Assembly (NCBI RefSeq): GCF_900106045.1
Contig: NZ_LT629802.1
Location: forward strand, 1,240,001-1,304,000
DNA: 64,000 nt
Direction: 5' to 3'
Source: Pseudomonas mucidolens
Lineage (GTDB): Bacteria > Pseudomonadota > Gammaproteobacteria > Pseudomonadales > Pseudomonadaceae
Position numbers and translations under genes: made by a program. Under the pieces are notes generated by a model. The model ran no database searches. It was not told where the DNA came from and was given only the letters and a program-made list of their open reading frames with translations. Position 1 is the stretch's first letter, and every line of letters begins with the position of its first letter. This document shows, piece by piece, positions 17,047 through 26,547 of this stretch.

Positions 17047-17646
17047 ATGAGCTACGCAATTATCGGCTTCGGCAAGCTCGGCCAGGCGCTTGCCAAGGCG
17101 TTTGCCAGAAGCGGCATCGAAGTCTCCGTTGCAACCACCCGCGACCCGGAAAGCTTTGCATCCGCTGCGGCTGCGATCGGACCCGAGATCATTCCCAAAA
17201 CACTGGCGGAAGCCGTCAAGGCGGACATCGTCTTTTTGGCGGTCCGTTACGAGTCGCACCGGGATGTCGCGAAGGCGCTGCCGACCTGGAAGGACAAGTC
17301 CATCATCGATATGACCAATGCCTACGGCGTGTCCCCTGAGGCGCTGGGAGGGCAGCCTTCTTCCAAGGTCGTCGCACAGGCCTTCACGGGTGCAAGACTG
17401 GTTAAGGGCTTCAACCATTTGGTCGCTGCCGTCCTTGACCAGGATCCAGCCGTACAGGGTGGCAGGCGAGTTGTGTTCCTGGCGAGCGACGATGAAGGCG
17501 CTACAGCGGAGATCGGTGCGCTTGCGGAAAAACTCGGTTTCTCGCCGATCAAACTTGGTGGACTTTCGGAAGGTGGACTGCTTGTGCAGGCGCGCGGAAA
17601 CAGCTGGGGTCAACTGATCTTTAAGGACTTGGTCAAGTTCGACTGA
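17047..17646 (+). CDS. NADP-binding oxidoreductase, F420-dependent-reductase-like
   Basis: A 199-residue protein with an N-terminal Rossmann start (AIIGFGKLGQALAKAF) and the layout of the NADPH:F420 oxidoreductase-like/NAD-binding_10 family: a single Rossmann domain with ADIVFLAV and KGFNH motifs. AAGGAG lies seven bases upstream. It follows the SDR gene by 72 bases on the same strand and shares its high-GC codon use, so the two probably form one transferred unit under the HxlR regulator. Pseudomonads do not normally use F420, so NADP with another acceptor is more likely. Confidence 0.8.
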   Translation: MSYAIIGFGKLGQALAKAFARSGIEVSVATTRDPESFASAAAAIGPEIIPKTLAEAVKADIVFLAVRYESHRDVAKALPTWKDKSIIDMTNAYGVSPEALGGQPSSKVVAQAFTGARLVKGFNHLVAAVLDQDPAVQGGRRVVFLASDDEGATAEIGALAEKLGFSPIKLGGLSEGGLLVQARGNSWGQLIFKDLVKFD

Positions 17647-17772
17647 TGAATTGTGATCGCAAATTTTGATGCGATCCTGCCTCATGGACCAAGGACGGCT
17701 ACAGTCTGATTGACGCGAGGGCGACGTCGGCAGTAAGCCGTACCCCATCCTATCCAGTAACAGAGAATCGTC

Positions 17773-18927
17773 ATGTCTATCCGCCCTTTCACGCTTGCCA
17801 TTACGACTGAGCAGCTAGACGACCTTGATCGGCGCCTGCGCTCTTCACGCTTGCCAGACACCTTGGCCGCGGATAGTTGGGATGACGGTACTGATGTAAG
17901 TTTTCTTGCGCGCCTCCTGGATTATTGGAGCAATCACTATGATTGGCGCATTCATGAACAGCGAATAAATCGGTTGCCACAGTTCCTGGCGGAAATTGAC
18001 GGCGAGGAGATTCATTTTCTGCATCAGCGGGGGATTGGGCCAAAGACCATGCCCCTGATAATTACCCACGGCTGGCCGGGCTCCTTCTTAGAGATGGAGC
18101 GCTTGCTTGCGCTTCTAACTGATCCTGCGAAATATGGGGGGCATGCCTCAGATGCTTTTGATGTAGTCGTACCCTCTCTACCAGGCTACGGTTGCTCTCC
18201 TGCCCCGACCAAAGCGGGTATCAGTTCCAAGCAAATCGCGAGTCTATGGGCATCGTTGATGGGAGAACTGGGCTACGATCGATTTGGCGCTCAGGGAGGA
18301 GATATCGGTGCTGGTGTCTCAATGTGGCTCGCTCGTAACTACGGCCCCAACTTGATAGGTGCCCATCTCAATTATATCCCGGGTAGTTTCAGGCCAGCTC
18401 TAGAGGGAGGGCGAGATGCCTTGAGCGAAGAAGAACAGGACTTTCTGAATCGAAGCAGCCAATTCGCGGCGACCGAAGGTGCTTACGCTGCTTTACACGG
18501 TACGAAACCTCAAACCCTGGCTTTCGCACTTTCGGACTCGCCAGCGGGTCTTGCTGCGTGGATTATCGAAAAATTCCACTCATGGGTAGATCATCCCAAC
18601 GACCTTGAACAAGTAGTCTCGTTTGACGCTCTCATCAGCGACATAGCGCTTTATTGGTTCAGCGGGAGCATTCAAGCAACCTTGAGGCTATACAAGGAAA
18701 ATCGACTTAATCCGCTCGTTTTCGAAGCCAATGAGCGAGTGGAGGCTCCGTTGGGTGTGGCGTTATTTCCGAAAGAGCTGCCCATGCCACCACGCAGCTG
18801 GGTCGAGCGCGTATTTCATGTCCACCGTTGGGAGCATATGGAACGTGGCGGTCATTTCGCAGCGCTAGAACAGCCCGAAATCCTTGCTGAAGAGATCAGG
18901 GCATTCTTTAGACCTTTAAGGCGCTAG
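17773..18927 (+). CDS. Epoxide hydrolase (EHN domain plus alpha/beta hydrolase)
   Basis: This 384-residue protein begins with the epoxide-hydrolase N-terminal domain (RPFTLAITTEQLDDLDRRLR). The alpha/beta hydrolase core has the oxyanion motif HGWPGS (99-104), nucleophile Asp177 in GGDIG, and catalytic His361 in GGHFAALE. Two conserved Tyr in the cap would activate the epoxide. It would open epoxides to diols in the cytoplasm. G+C content is lower than that of the SDR pair upstream, which suggests a separate origin. A seven-pair hairpin at 18955-18980 follows the stop. Confidence 0.9.
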   Translation: MSIRPFTLAITTEQLDDLDRRLRSSRLPDTLAADSWDDGTDVSFLARLLDYWSNHYDWRIHEQRINRLPQFLAEIDGEEIHFLHQRGIGPKTMPLIITHGWPGSFLEMERLLALLTDPAKYGGHASDAFDVVVPSLPGYGCSPAPTKAGISSKQIASLWASLMGELGYDRFGAQGGDIGAGVSMWLARNYGPNLIGAHLNYIPGSFRPALEGGRDALSEEEQDFLNRSSQFAATEGAYAALHGTKPQTLAFALSDSPAGLAAWIIEKFHSWVDHPNDLEQVVSFDALISDIALYWFSGSIQATLRLYKENRLNPLVFEANERVEAPLGVALFPKELPMPPRSWVERVFHVHRWEHMERGGHFAALEQPEILAEEIRAFFRPLRR

Positions 18928-18954
18928 ATCCATCGCAATTCCTATGACGTGCAA

Positions 18955-18980
18955 CGAACGCAGCTAGTGAGCCGCGTTCG
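18955..18980 (+). terminator. Hairpin after the epoxide hydrolase gene
   Basis: CGAACGC and GCGTTCG form a seven-pair stem around a 12-base loop, 28 bases after the stop codon. There is no T-run, so intrinsic termination is uncertain. Confidence 0.35.
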
Positions 18981-19041
18981 ACTTCAAGCTAACTGGATCA
19001 CCCATGCAGTTTGACTGTCCGCTGAGGTCACCTTGCATCGT

Positions 19042-19194
19042 TTAGTCAGGCACCCAGTGATGAGGCAGCAACTGATCAATTTCACTCGCCCGCGGCGTCG
19101 GCAGGCGTGTGAGAACATCCTTCAGATACGCGTATGGGTCATGGCCATTGAGCCGCGCAGACTGGATCAAACCCGTGATCGTCGCCGCCCGTTT
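19042..19194 (-). pseudogene. C-terminal fragment of an IS66-family transposase
   Basis: The minus strand reads KRAATITGLIQSARLNGHDP, YAYLKDVLTRLP and EIDQLLPHHW before a stop at 19042. This is the characteristic end of IS66 TnpC transposases. The rest of the gene is missing: the fragment begins a base or two from the stop of the chemoreceptor gene at 19196, so the junction falls there. No terminal repeat was found. It is a relic of a larger insertion that was lost or replaced. Confidence 0.8.
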
Positions 19195-19195
19195 T

Positions 19196-21139
19196 CTAGA
19201 ACTTGAATCGCCCCACCAATCCCTTCAACTGCCCGGAAATATCCGTCAGACGTCCCGAGCCGGTCTGCGCCGAGTGGGCGAATTCCTCGACCAGTTGCGC
19301 ATCGGAATGAATCTGCGCGATGTGCCGGTTGATGTCTTCCGCCACTTGGTGCTGTTCTTCGGCCGCCGTGGCGATCTGGGTGTTCTGGTCGCGAATCGAA
19401 TCCACCGAGGTGCGGATCTTGTCGAAACTGTCCCGGGCCTGCTGGATGCGATCGACGCTGGTCTGCGACACCAGCAGGCTGCTTTGCATCTGTTGGGTCA
19501 CTTCCTGGGTGCGGCGTGCGAGGTTGCCCAGCAGGCTGTCGATCTCGCCGGTGGAGTCGGCGGTGCGGCGGGCGAGGGCGCGCACTTCGTCGGCGACCAC
19601 CGCAAAGCCGCGGCCCTGGTCGCCGGCCCGTGCAGCTTCGATGGCGGCGTTGAGGGCCAGCAAGTTGGTTTGTTCGGCAATCGAGCGGATGGTGTCGAGG
19701 ATGGTGTTGATGTTCTTGCTGTCCTGCTCGAGCGCCTGCATGGTCTGGGTCGACTTTTGCAGGTCCTCGCTGAGTTTCAGCACGCTGCCGGTGGCTTCGC
19801 CGATGTGCTGCTGTCCGTCGTGCACATCGCGGTAACCCGCGTCCGCGCTGGTGGCGGCCGCGCTGCAGGAGCGGGCCACTTCGTTGGCGGTAGCGACCAT
19901 CTCGTTGAATGCAGTGCTCACCAACTCGACGGCCTGACGCTGGCGTCCGGCGGCTTCGTTCATGTTCTGGGCCACTTCGCTGGTGTCGGCCGCCGCGCTT
20001 TGCAGGTCGGTAGAGGCACTGCCGATGCGCTGCACCAGCTGCGCGATCATGCTCAGGAACTGGTTGAACCAGCTCGCCAGGGTGGCGGTTTCATCTTTAC
20101 CTTGCACCGTGAGCTTGCGGGTCAGGTCACCTTCACCTTCGGCAATTTCCTGCAGGCCATTGGCAACGCCACGGATCGGCCGCACGATCACGCTGGCGAA
20201 GCTTGCGCCGACGATGGCGAAGACCACGGCCAGGGCGGCGGCGATGACGGCGATCAACCAGGTCAGGCTGGAGGCCTCGGCCATTACTTCGTCGCGCTTG
20301 ATCAAGCCGATGAAGCGCCAGCCCAGGCCTTTGGAGGTAACCAGGTTAGCCATGTAGGGCACGCCGTCGATTTCAATCTCGGTCACGCCGTCGCCGTTCT
20401 TGGCCAGTTCGGCGTAGTTGGGGCCGATGTCGGCCAATGGTTTGAAATTGTGCTTGGCGTCGCTGGGGTCTACCAGGACGTTGCCGTTGGCTTCGACCAG
20501 CATCAGGTAGCCGCTGTCACCCAGCTTGATCTCCTTGACCAGTTCGGTCAGTTGCTTGAGCGACACGTCCAGGCCGACAACGCCTACCAGTTTCCCGGCG
20601 GTGTCGGAAACCGTATGGACGATGCCGATCAACGAAACATCGTCCGGCGCCCAGTAATAGGCGTCCGTGCGCACGGTGGTGCCCGGCGCGGCGACGGCGG
20701 CCTTGTACCAAGGGCGCAAGCGTGGGTCGTAGTTGGTGATCTTGGGGTCGTCAGGCCAGCTGGCATAACCTCCGTCGGCCAGCCCAAGGGACAGATACGC
20801 GGTGGTCGGGTGCGTCTTGGCGAACCGGTCGAAGATCTCCAGCAGCTGTTTGTTGTTTTCGGGGAGTGGAATTTGTGCCGCGTCGGCCCCGGAATAGATC
20901 TTCAGGTCCTTGGCCGTGACGATCCGCGGGTCCTTAGCGAAGAATTCGACGTTCTGGCTGATGCCATCGAAGAACTGTTTCATGCCGTTGTCGATCTGGC
21001 GGATTTCCCGGCCGCTGCTGTCAAGGAAGTTGGTCTGCGCCGCGTCGCGCAGATTCAGTACAACCAGCACTGCCACCAGGATGACCGGGAGGCAGGCAAT
21101 GGTTGCGAACGCCCATGTCAGCTTCTGTTTGATGTTCAT
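19196..21139 (-). CDS. Methyl-accepting chemotaxis protein with dCache sensor
   Basis: A 647-residue transmembrane chemoreceptor. Transmembrane helix 1 spans about residues 9-30, the periplasmic dCache_1 domain about 35-285, helix 2 about 290-312, then HAMP, and a long cytoplasmic coiled coil with the signalling tip ([18 protein letters not shown]). In the sensor, Arg142-x-Trp144-Tyr145, tyrosines near 161 and Asp191 fit the pattern reported for amino-acid-binding dCache domains, so the ligand may be an amino acid (inference). The long upstream ORF extension is not real; the ATG at 21139 begins the signal anchor. An IS66 relic abuts its 3' end. Confidence 0.93.
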   Translation of the reverse strand: MNIKQKLTWAFATIACLPVILVAVLVVLNLRDAAQTNFLDSSGREIRQIDNGMKQFFDGISQNVEFFAKDPRIVTAKDLKIYSGADAAQIPLPENNKQLLEIFDRFAKTHPTTAYLSLGLADGGYASWPDDPKITNYDPRLRPWYKAAVAAPGTTVRTDAYYWAPDDVSLIGIVHTVSDTAGKLVGVVGLDVSLKQLTELVKEIKLGDSGYLMLVEANGNVLVDPSDAKHNFKPLADIGPNYAELAKNGDGVTEIEIDGVPYMANLVTSKGLGWRFIGLIKRDEVMAEASSLTWLIAVIAAALAVVFAIVGASFASVIVRPIRGVANGLQEIAEGEGDLTRKLTVQGKDETATLASWFNQFLSMIAQLVQRIGSASTDLQSAAADTSEVAQNMNEAAGRQRQAVELVSTAFNEMVATANEVARSCSAAATSADAGYRDVHDGQQHIGEATGSVLKLSEDLQKSTQTMQALEQDSKNINTILDTIRSIAEQTNLLALNAAIEAARAGDQGRGFAVVADEVRALARRTADSTGEIDSLLGNLARRTQEVTQQMQSSLLVSQTSVDRIQQARDSFDKIRTSVDSIRDQNTQIATAAEEQHQVAEDINRHIAQIHSDAQLVEEFAHSAQTGSGRLTDISGQLKGLVGRFKF

Positions 21140-21354
21140 GACTTCACCCGCAGATATTTTATAAGTGTTGGAACGGCAGAAAACCGGTAGCGGTGAGCAT
21201 TGAACGTTGTTTAGGCAATTCGCCCAGGCTGACTCTGAGCATATCGACTGAAAACGTGGGTACTTGAGGGCCGTTCGCCGTCTCCAGGTTAGGCCCCGCT
21301 GACGTCGCAGTCGTGGATCAGGGTGATCTCCAGCCCTTTGATAGCAATATCCCA
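21140..21354. other. Divergent intergenic region, chemoreceptor/copA
   Basis: No gene is recognised. It must contain the chemoreceptor promoter on the minus strand; the copper-responsive promoter lies at its right side. Confidence 0.4.
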
Positions 21355-21360
21355 AAGACC

Positions 21361-21391
21361 TTGACCTTCCCACACCGGTAAGCTTCAGGCT
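21361..21391 (+). promoter_or_regulatory. CueR/MerR-type promoter of the copper ATPase gene
   Basis: TTGACC is followed by a 19-base spacer and CAGGCT. The spacer holds the dyad ACCTTCCC-n5-GGTAAGCT (six of eight positions match the inverted repeat). An overlong spacer containing such a dyad is the hallmark of MerR-family metal promoters. The start codon of the copper ATPase lies about 32 bases downstream. No cueR gene is present in the window. Confidence 0.6.
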
Positions 21392-21422
21392 TGCTTGATC
21401 AGCAACATTCAAGGGGCATTCA

Positions 21423-23954
21423 ATGGCTACGGTTTCCCACCCGCAAAGTTCCAATCCCTCCAGCGCGTCGGGCACGCGTCTGAGCCTGCCGGTCGAGGGC
21501 ATGACATGCGCGTCCTGCGTCGGTCGTGTCGAACGGGCGTTGAAAGCGGTTCCTGGCGTGTACAAGGCCGCAGTCAATCTCGCCACTGAACGGGCCGACG
21601 TTACCTTCACCGGCGTGACCGATCCGCAAGCGGTGGTGCATGCAATAGAGCGCGCTGGCTACAGCGTGCGTGAAGAGACTAGTCATCTCGCGATAGAGGG
21701 CATGACGTGCGCATCGTGTGTGGGGCGTGTCGAGAAGGCGTTGGCAAAGATTCCTGGCGTGCTTGAGGCCAATGTCAACTTGGCCACGGAGCGCGCGCGG
21801 GTGCGCCATCTGGCCGGTGTCGTCTGCGTGGCCGATCTGGAGGTCGCGGTGAAAAAGGCCGGTTACACCGCCCGTCACCTGTCCGCCGAGGCGCCGAATG
21901 AGGGCGATCAGGATACTGCACGGCGTGACGACGAAGCGCGGGCGTTGCAGCGCTCCATGTGGGTTGCAGCGATTCTCACCTTGCCGGTCTTCGTCCTTGA
22001 GATGGGTTCGCACCTGATCCCCGCCCTGCATCATTGGGTGATGGATGTCATCGGGCAGCAGATGAACTGGTATGTACAGTTCGCGCTGGCCAGCCTGGTG
22101 CTGTTCGGCCCGGGACTGCGGTTCTTCCGCAAGGGCGTGCCGGCGTTGCTGCGGGGCGCGCCAGACATGAACTCGCTGGTCTCGGTCGGTACGGCGGCGG
22201 CTTACGGTTATTCGCTGGTCGCGACCTTCGTTCCCGACATGCTGCCCCAGGGCACCGCCCACGTCTATTTCGAAGCTGCGGCGGTGATCGTCACCTTGAT
22301 CCTGCTCGGCCGCACGTTGGAGGCAGGTGCCAAGGGGCGGACCTCGCAGGCGATCAAGCGGCTGGTCGGCCTTCAGGCCAAGACCGCGCGCGTCGAACGT
22401 AACGGTGCAACGCTGGAGATTGCGCTGGATCAGGTGACGACCGGTGACGTGGTATTGGTCCGTCCGGGCGAGAAGGTTCCGCTCGACGGCGAGCTCATCG
22501 AAGGCGCTTCTTATGTTGATGAAAGCATGATCAGCGGCGAGCCGGTGCCCGTGTCGAAAGAGGTGGGCGCCGAAGTCGTCGGTGGCACGCTCAACAAGAC
22601 TGGCGCCTTCAGCTTTCGCGTCACCAAAGTGGGCGCCAACACCGTCCTCGCGCAGATTATCCGGTTGGTCGAGCAGGCGCAGGGTTCCAAGCTGCCGATT
22701 CAGGCGCTGGTCGACAAAGTCACAATGTGGTTCGTCCCGGTGGTGATGGCGGCGGCGATGGCGACCTTCCTGGTCTGGCTGATAGTTGGTCCGGCCCCGG
22801 CCCTGAGCTTTGCGCTGGTCAATGCGGTGGCGGTGCTCATTATTGCCTGTCCGTGTGCCATGGGGCTGGCCACACCGACCTCAATCATGGTCGGCACGGG
22901 GCGCGCCGCCGAACTCGGTGTGCTCTTTCGCAAAGGTGAAGCGTTGCAGGCGCTGCGTGATGTGACGGTGATCGCGCTCGACAAGACCGGCACGCTGACC
23001 AAAGGTCGTCCCGAGTTGACCGACCTCGTTCCCGCCGAAGGCTTTGAATACGACGAAGTGCTGGCGCTTGTGGCAGCGGTGGAAACTCGCTCTGAACATC
23101 CGATCGGCGAAGCGATTGTTCTCGCGGCACGCGACAAGGGCATCATGCTTGCACCGGTCGAGGCCTTTGCTGCCACGCCGGGCTTTGGCGTGTCGGCCAC
23201 GGTCGGCGGTCGCACCGTCGCGGTGGGCGCGGACCGTTTCATGACCCAGCTTGGACTGGATGTGATGCGCTTCCAGTCAACCGCCCAGCATCTCGGCGAG
23301 CAAGGCAAAAGCCCGCTCTATGCCGCGATTGATGGGCGCTTGGCGGCGGTGATCGCGGTTGCCGACCCGATCAAGCCGACCACCCCCGAAGCGATCAAGG
23401 CTCTGCACGCGCTGGGACTCAAGGTTGCGATGATTACCGGCGACAATGCCGCCACGGCCGCGGCCATCGCCAAGCAGTTGGGCATCGATGAAGTGGCGGC
23501 CGAGGTGCTGCCCGACGGTAAGGTCGCGGCGTTGAAGCAGTTGCGCAGCCACGGCGCACGCGTCGCTTTCGTGGGGGATGGTATCAACGACGCACCGGCG
23601 CTCGCCGAGGCCGACGTTGGACTCGCCATCGGCACCGGAACTGATGTGGCAATCGAAGCCGCTGATGTGGTGCTGATGTCCGGCGATTTGCGCGGCGTGC
23701 CAAATGCTATTGCCCTTAGCCAAGCGACGATCCGCAACATCCAGCAGAACCTGTTCTGGGCTTTCGCCTACAACGCCGTGTTGATTCCAGTCGCGGCGGG
23801 TGCGCTGTACCCGGTGAACGGCACCTTGCTGTCGCCGATCTTCGCCGCGGCCGCGATGGCGCTCTCGAGTATCTTTGTGCTCGGGAATGCACTGCGGCTC
23901 AAACGCTTCCAGGCGTTGCTGAGTGTCGACCCGCAGGTGCGGAGCAAAAACTGA
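21423..23954 (+). CDS. copA: Copper-exporting P1B-type ATPase
   Basis: An 843-residue inner-membrane pump that exports Cu(I) from the cytoplasm. Two N-terminal heavy-metal domains each carry MTCASC (Cys29/Cys32 and Cys96/Cys99). They are followed by transmembrane helices from about 180, the actuator motif SGEP (371-374), the transmembrane CPC (476-478), the phosphorylated Asp520 in DKTGT, a nucleotide-binding HP motif (SEHPIGEA) and [10 protein letters not shown]. The length and two-domain N-terminus fit Pseudomonas CopA/CueA. A CueR-like promoter precedes it. No copper chaperone gene is adjacent. Confidence 0.96.
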   Translation: MATVSHPQSSNPSSASGTRLSLPVEGMTCASCVGRVERALKAVPGVYKAAVNLATERADVTFTGVTDPQAVVHAIERAGYSVREETSHLAIEGMTCASCVGRVEKALAKIPGVLEANVNLATERARVRHLAGVVCVADLEVAVKKAGYTARHLSAEAPNEGDQDTARRDDEARALQRSMWVAAILTLPVFVLEMGSHLIPALHHWVMDVIGQQMNWYVQFALASLVLFGPGLRFFRKGVPALLRGAPDMNSLVSVGTAAAYGYSLVATFVPDMLPQGTAHVYFEAAAVIVTLILLGRTLEAGAKGRTSQAIKRLVGLQAKTARVERNGATLEIALDQVTTGDVVLVRPGEKVPLDGELIEGASYVDESMISGEPVPVSKEVGAEVVGGTLNKTGAFSFRVTKVGANTVLAQIIRLVEQAQGSKLPIQALVDKVTMWFVPVVMAAAMATFLVWLIVGPAPALSFALVNAVAVLIIACPCAMGLATPTSIMVGTGRAAELGVLFRKGEALQALRDVTVIALDKTGTLTKGRPELTDLVPAEGFEYDEVLALVAAVETRSEHPIGEAIVLAARDKGIMLAPVEAFAATPGFGVSATVGGRTVAVGADRFMTQLGLDVMRFQSTAQHLGEQGKSPLYAAIDGRLAAVIAVADPIKPTTPEAIKALHALGLKVAMITGDNAATAAAIAKQLGIDEVAAEVLPDGKVAALKQLRSHGARVAFVGDGINDAPALAEADVGLAIGTGTDVAIEAADVVLMSGDLRGVPNAIALSQATIRNIQQNLFWAFAYNAVLIPVAAGALYPVNGTLLSPIFAAAAMALSSIFVLGNALRLKRFQALLSVDPQVRSKN

Positions 23955-23978
23955 TCCACACCGGCGGGTGGCCCCGGG

Positions 23979-25214
23979 TTATGCTCGCCAGACAGGCAAG
24001 CCATCCAGGTCGATCATCCAGTGGGGTTGGCCAGGCACGATATGCACGCCACCGACCCAACGCTCCTGGTTTGCATGGTCTGGCCAATAGGCTATGCCCG
24101 CGAGGACCTCAGCGCCCAGCGGGGTCAACGCCAGCATTCGGCGTGGCCATGGCAGGTGAATGTCAGACTCGGTCAGCAGTGGTTCGGGAGCGTCGATCAG
24201 CGGCCGAATCAACCCATGGAACATCATGTCTCCCAGATAGGGCAGGGGCTCAAGCCTGCCCATCAGCTCGGCGAACACCCTGGCGAACGCCACGGGGCCG
24301 GCATCGGCGATGTAGCGCAGTGACAGCCGCTCGCTCAGCGACAAGCCATCGACGGTGCCCGGCAGCTCTTGCAACTGCCGGCGTAATGCGCGCGCCAGTA
24401 ACGGCAGGGCAGCGTCGGGTTCACGGGCCAGTTCGGCGAGCTTGACCGGCGAGGGCGCGCAATAGGCCGCCCACGCCCACCGTGCGCAGCGCAGCATCGA
24501 CGCATCCACCCGACGCCGCTGCGGCCATAACCACGCCAACACCTCCGGGGCCAGTTGGCCGATGCCGATAAAACGTTGCACGCCGGGTATGCGGTCCACC
24601 TCAATCAGCTCGAGTCTGCTCGGCAGCTGTTCAAGGCCCGCCAGCGCACGAATCAGGAACAACTGGTCATAAGCGTCCGCTTCACACCACAACACGCTGT
24701 GCTCGGCACTGCCCAGTGCTTCAAGATGCTCATATTCGTCATCGAGCCGCCGCGCCACTTCGGTCGGATCCAGGGCGAAGGCCTGGCTGATAAAGCCGGC
24801 GCGGATCACTCGATAATCTTCGGCAGACAGTGGCTGGACGGGGCCCATGCACAGCGGATCTGTCAGCATCCGGAAGTGCCCTTTGAAGCCTGCCACGTTC
24901 AGGTTGTGAGCGATGTCATTACCGCAGCGCCAGTGGGTTGTGCGGGCTTCGTCGCTGGCCGCGAAACCGGGGTGACGGGCCGCGAAATCAATCGCGTCGA
25001 CATGCGCCTTGAGCTTGGGCCAACTGCTGAATCCCAACTGTTTGGCGATCAGCCATTGGGCCTCCGCAAGTCTCGGCGTCGCGCGATGAATCAAGGCCTG
25101 CTCAGGTTCGGCCGTGGCATTTTTCATGCGTTGCAAAAGCGCCTTGGCACGCTTGCGCTGTTGCTCAAGGTTGATACGGCCGTCATGGGAGGGTGCTGCT
25201 GGACGTTGCGACAT
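23979..25214 (-). CDS. DUF1835-domain protein
   Basis: A 411-residue cytoplasmic protein. After a short basic N-terminal helix region (RINLEQQRKRAKALLQRMKN), residues about 100-240 match the DUF1835 pattern (LNVAGFKGHFRMLTDPLCMGPV … DEYEHL … LWCEADAYDQLFLIRAL), followed by a helical region of the DUF3658 kind. AAGGAG is well spaced before the ATG at 25214, which is preferred over the upstream ATG. It converges with copA 24 bases away. Its function is unknown; some relatives lie next to signalling or stress genes, but nothing here identifies a role. Confidence 0.75.
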   Translation of the reverse strand: MSQRPAAPSHDGRINLEQQRKRAKALLQRMKNATAEPEQALIHRATPRLAEAQWLIAKQLGFSSWPKLKAHVDAIDFAARHPGFAASDEARTTHWRCGNDIAHNLNVAGFKGHFRMLTDPLCMGPVQPLSAEDYRVIRAGFISQAFALDPTEVARRLDDEYEHLEALGSAEHSVLWCEADAYDQLFLIRALAGLEQLPSRLELIEVDRIPGVQRFIGIGQLAPEVLAWLWPQRRRVDASMLRCARWAWAAYCAPSPVKLAELAREPDAALPLLARALRRQLQELPGTVDGLSLSERLSLRYIADAGPVAFARVFAELMGRLEPLPYLGDMMFHGLIRPLIDAPEPLLTESDIHLPWPRRMLALTPLGAEVLAGIAYWPDHANQERWVGGVHIVPGQPHWMIDLDGLPVWRA

Positions 25215-25530
25215 ACGATCTCCTTGCACAAACCTTGTCCGCTTTAAGGTCGGGAGTCGTAGTGATGTGAAATTCAGTCAAGATCCTGGGCGCAGCCCTT
25301 TCCGCGGAGGGTGGCGTGGATGGCGCCTTAGCGCGAATATAGGCAGGGGAGTAAGGGATTGCAAGCGGTTCTATGGTCGTCAGTGGCTGATCGTTACCCG
25401 AAGGGTTGATGATCCCTGTCTGATCAAAGACGCATTCGATAACGAGTCATTACTGGCTTGAGTTAGCATGGCGTTCTGCCCGTCGGGCAATCGATAATTG
25501 CATCAACGTCACCGAGCAGGACGAACAATA
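25215..25530. other. Intergenic region without recognised features
   Basis: About 316 bases between the divergent DUF1835 gene and the GlxA-type regulator gene. No gene, repeat or convincing hairpin was found; promoters for both neighbours should lie here. Confidence 0.5.
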
Positions 25531-26541
25531 ATGGAAAGACGGCAATTCAGCGGCGGCATGAAAGGCAAGAACCTGCGCTATCTGAGTGAAGTGCCTGGCC
25601 AGGCGCCGCGATTGATGCGCGCCGGTTTTGTGCTGCTCGAGCACTTTTCGCTGCCGGCTTTTACCCAGGCGCTGGACACTATTGTCACCGCCAATCTGCT
25701 GCGTCCCGGCTTGTTTGCCTCGCGCACCTTCGGCCTGGGCGCTGGCGAAGTCATCAGTGACTTGGGGTTGGTGATCCGGCCGGATGCACGCATCGACCTG
25801 CCGGCCCTTCAAACGCTGGATCTGCTGGTGATTTGTGGCGGCTACCGCACGCAGCTCAAGGCCGACGAAGAATTTATCCAGTTGCTCAAGGCAGCGGCGC
25901 AGCAAGGCGTGGTCCTCGCAGGGTTATGGAATGGCGCCTGGTTCCTGGGCAAGGCCGGGGTGCTGGATGGCTATCGTTGTGCGATTCACCCGGAACACCG
26001 TCCGGCGCTGACGGAAATTGCCAAGGCCACCCAGGTCAGCAGCGAACCTTATGTGATTGATCGGGACCGGCTTACCGCCTCGAGTCCTTCGGGCGCCTTC
26101 CACATGGCGCTGGACTGGATCAAGGTATTGCACGACAAGGCGCTGGTGGAGGGCATCGAGGATATCCTGGCGTTTGAAGAGTCGCGTTATCGGCGGATAA
26201 AACCCGCGGAAAACATCTGCGTCAGCGCACCGTTGCGTGAGGTGGTGCGGCTGATGGATACCAACCTTGAAGAACCCCTGGAGCTGGAGCAACTGGCGGC
26301 ATACGCCGGTCGCTCACGGCGCCAGTTGGAGCGTCTGTTTCGCGAACAATTGGGTACCACGCCGCAACGTTACTACATGGAACTGCGCATCACCGAGGCC
26401 CGGCGCCTGTTGCAGCACACCGAGCTGTCCCAGGTCGAGGTGCTGGTGGCGTGCGGGTTTGTGTCTCCCAGCCACTTCAGTAAATGCTACAGCGCCTATT
26501 TTGGCTATCGACCGTCGAGGGAAACCCGGCTGGTCAAATAG
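25531..26541 (+). CDS. GlxA-family regulator (DJ-1/PfpI domain plus AraC HTH)
   Basis: A 336-residue regulator. Residues about 20-190 form a class-I glutamine-amidotransferase-like DJ-1/PfpI fold, and the nucleophile-elbow segment GLWNGAWFLG has no Cys, so it is a sensor rather than an enzyme. The C-terminal ~100 residues are an AraC helix-turn-helix (LELEQLAAYAGRSRRQLERLF; EVLVACGFVSPSHFSKCY). GGACG lies upstream of the ATG at 25531. Relatives control amine and amino-acid catabolism (choline, carnitine, arginine types); the target here is unknown. It ends six bases before the convergent methionine gamma-lyase gene. Confidence 0.88.
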   Translation: MERRQFSGGMKGKNLRYLSEVPGQAPRLMRAGFVLLEHFSLPAFTQALDTIVTANLLRPGLFASRTFGLGAGEVISDLGLVIRPDARIDLPALQTLDLLVICGGYRTQLKADEEFIQLLKAAAQQGVVLAGLWNGAWFLGKAGVLDGYRCAIHPEHRPALTEIAKATQVSSEPYVIDRDRLTASSPSGAFHMALDWIKVLHDKALVEGIEDILAFEESRYRRIKPAENICVSAPLREVVRLMDTNLEEPLELEQLAAYAGRSRRQLERLFREQLGTTPQRYYMELRITEARRLLQHTELSQVEVLVACGFVSPSHFSKCYSAYFGYRPSRETRLVK

Positions 26542-26547
26542 CCGCAA

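Noticed and set aside
19109..21190. A 693-codon plus-strand ORF opposite the chemoreceptor gene
   Set aside because: It is antisense to a well-supported gene, and its long open frame follows from GC-biased third positions. It has no family pattern and no ribosome site.
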